A stretch of DNA of 6,591 nt from Candidatus Cloacimonadota bacterium (GTDB taxonomy: Bacteria; Cloacimonadota; Cloacimonadia; JGIOTU-2; B8-G9), in NCBI GenBank assembly GCA_003647765.1, contig QMNM01000086.1:1-6591 (forward strand), read 5' to 3'. Below, piece by piece: positions 6,483 to 6,591 of the stretch. The notes under the pieces are model-generated. The model did no database searches. It was not told the DNA's origin and worked only from the letters and a program-made list of their open reading frames with translations. The translations under genes and the position numbers were made by a program. Numbering within the stretch: position 1 is the stretch's first letter; every line of letters starts with the position of its first letter.

Positions 6483-6591
6483 TAGATCAAATAAAGAACG
6501 CTAAAGCATCCTATTAGCCACAAAATTACAGTAGAGTAGAATCAGACTTCACCATTTAGGTCGGCATTAGTTTTATTCATATTTTGGTTGG
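6483..6591. other. Intergenic tail to the window edge, no gene seen
   Basis: These 109 bases carry stops in all frames and no start with a ribosome binding site. In particular no lpxA start is visible. A - strand ATG at 6574-6576 opens only a 12-codon frame. No tRNA, promoter pair or further clear palindrome was recognised. Confidence 0.5.

Overview
The window is AT-rich, Gram-negative bacterial DNA carrying four complete genes, all on the + strand. They account for about 93% of its length. Three marks point to the Fibrobacteres-Chlorobi-Bacteroidetes (FCB) side of the bacteria: an LpxC deacetylase fused to a FabZ dehydratase, a gingipain-type (C25) cysteine peptidase, and an extracellular beta-helix plus fibronectin-III tail. 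The tail style (DPLFVNP, then SPCINSGDPS, then ADIGVFYFD) resembles secreted proteins of candidate FCB phyla such as Cloacimonadota. That placement is inference from protein style; there is no marker gene here to settle it.

Bases 1-166 are a leader region with no convincing gene. It holds a small bulged hairpin and a very strong ribosome binding site. Bases 167-3310 encode a 1047-residue secreted C25-family peptidase: signal peptide, propeptide, catalytic domain with a His472/Cys502 dyad, an Ig-like strand-rich segment, a right-handed beta-helix and a terminal fibronectin-III-like domain. It has no recognisable type IX secretion sorting domain at its end. Bases 3311-3451 carry a heptanucleotide repeat that begins in the peptidase stop codon, followed by an 11-bp hairpin and a T-run that probably ends the peptidase transcript.

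Bases 3452-6452 form a tight three-gene operon for the outer membrane: an OmpH/Skp-type periplasmic chaperone, lpxD, and a fused lpxC-fabZ. The skp and lpxD genes abut with no gap; lpxD and lpxC overlap by 38 bases. LpxC-FabZ deacetylates UDP-3-O-acyl-GlcNAc and LpxD then adds the second hydroxyacyl chain. The FabZ half acts on the same hydroxyacyl-ACP pool, so the fusion ties fatty acid elongation to lipid A synthesis. Skp escorts outer membrane proteins to the same membrane. The operon ends in a hairpin at 6461-6482 and no lpxA start is seen in the remaining 109 bases, although lpxA often follows lpxC-fabZ in FCB bacteria.

No RNA gene, CRISPR array, insertion sequence or prophage signal was found. 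The lipid A operon is an ordinary housekeeping block. The more unusual material is the architecture of the peptidase and the small structured elements in the three intergenic stretches.
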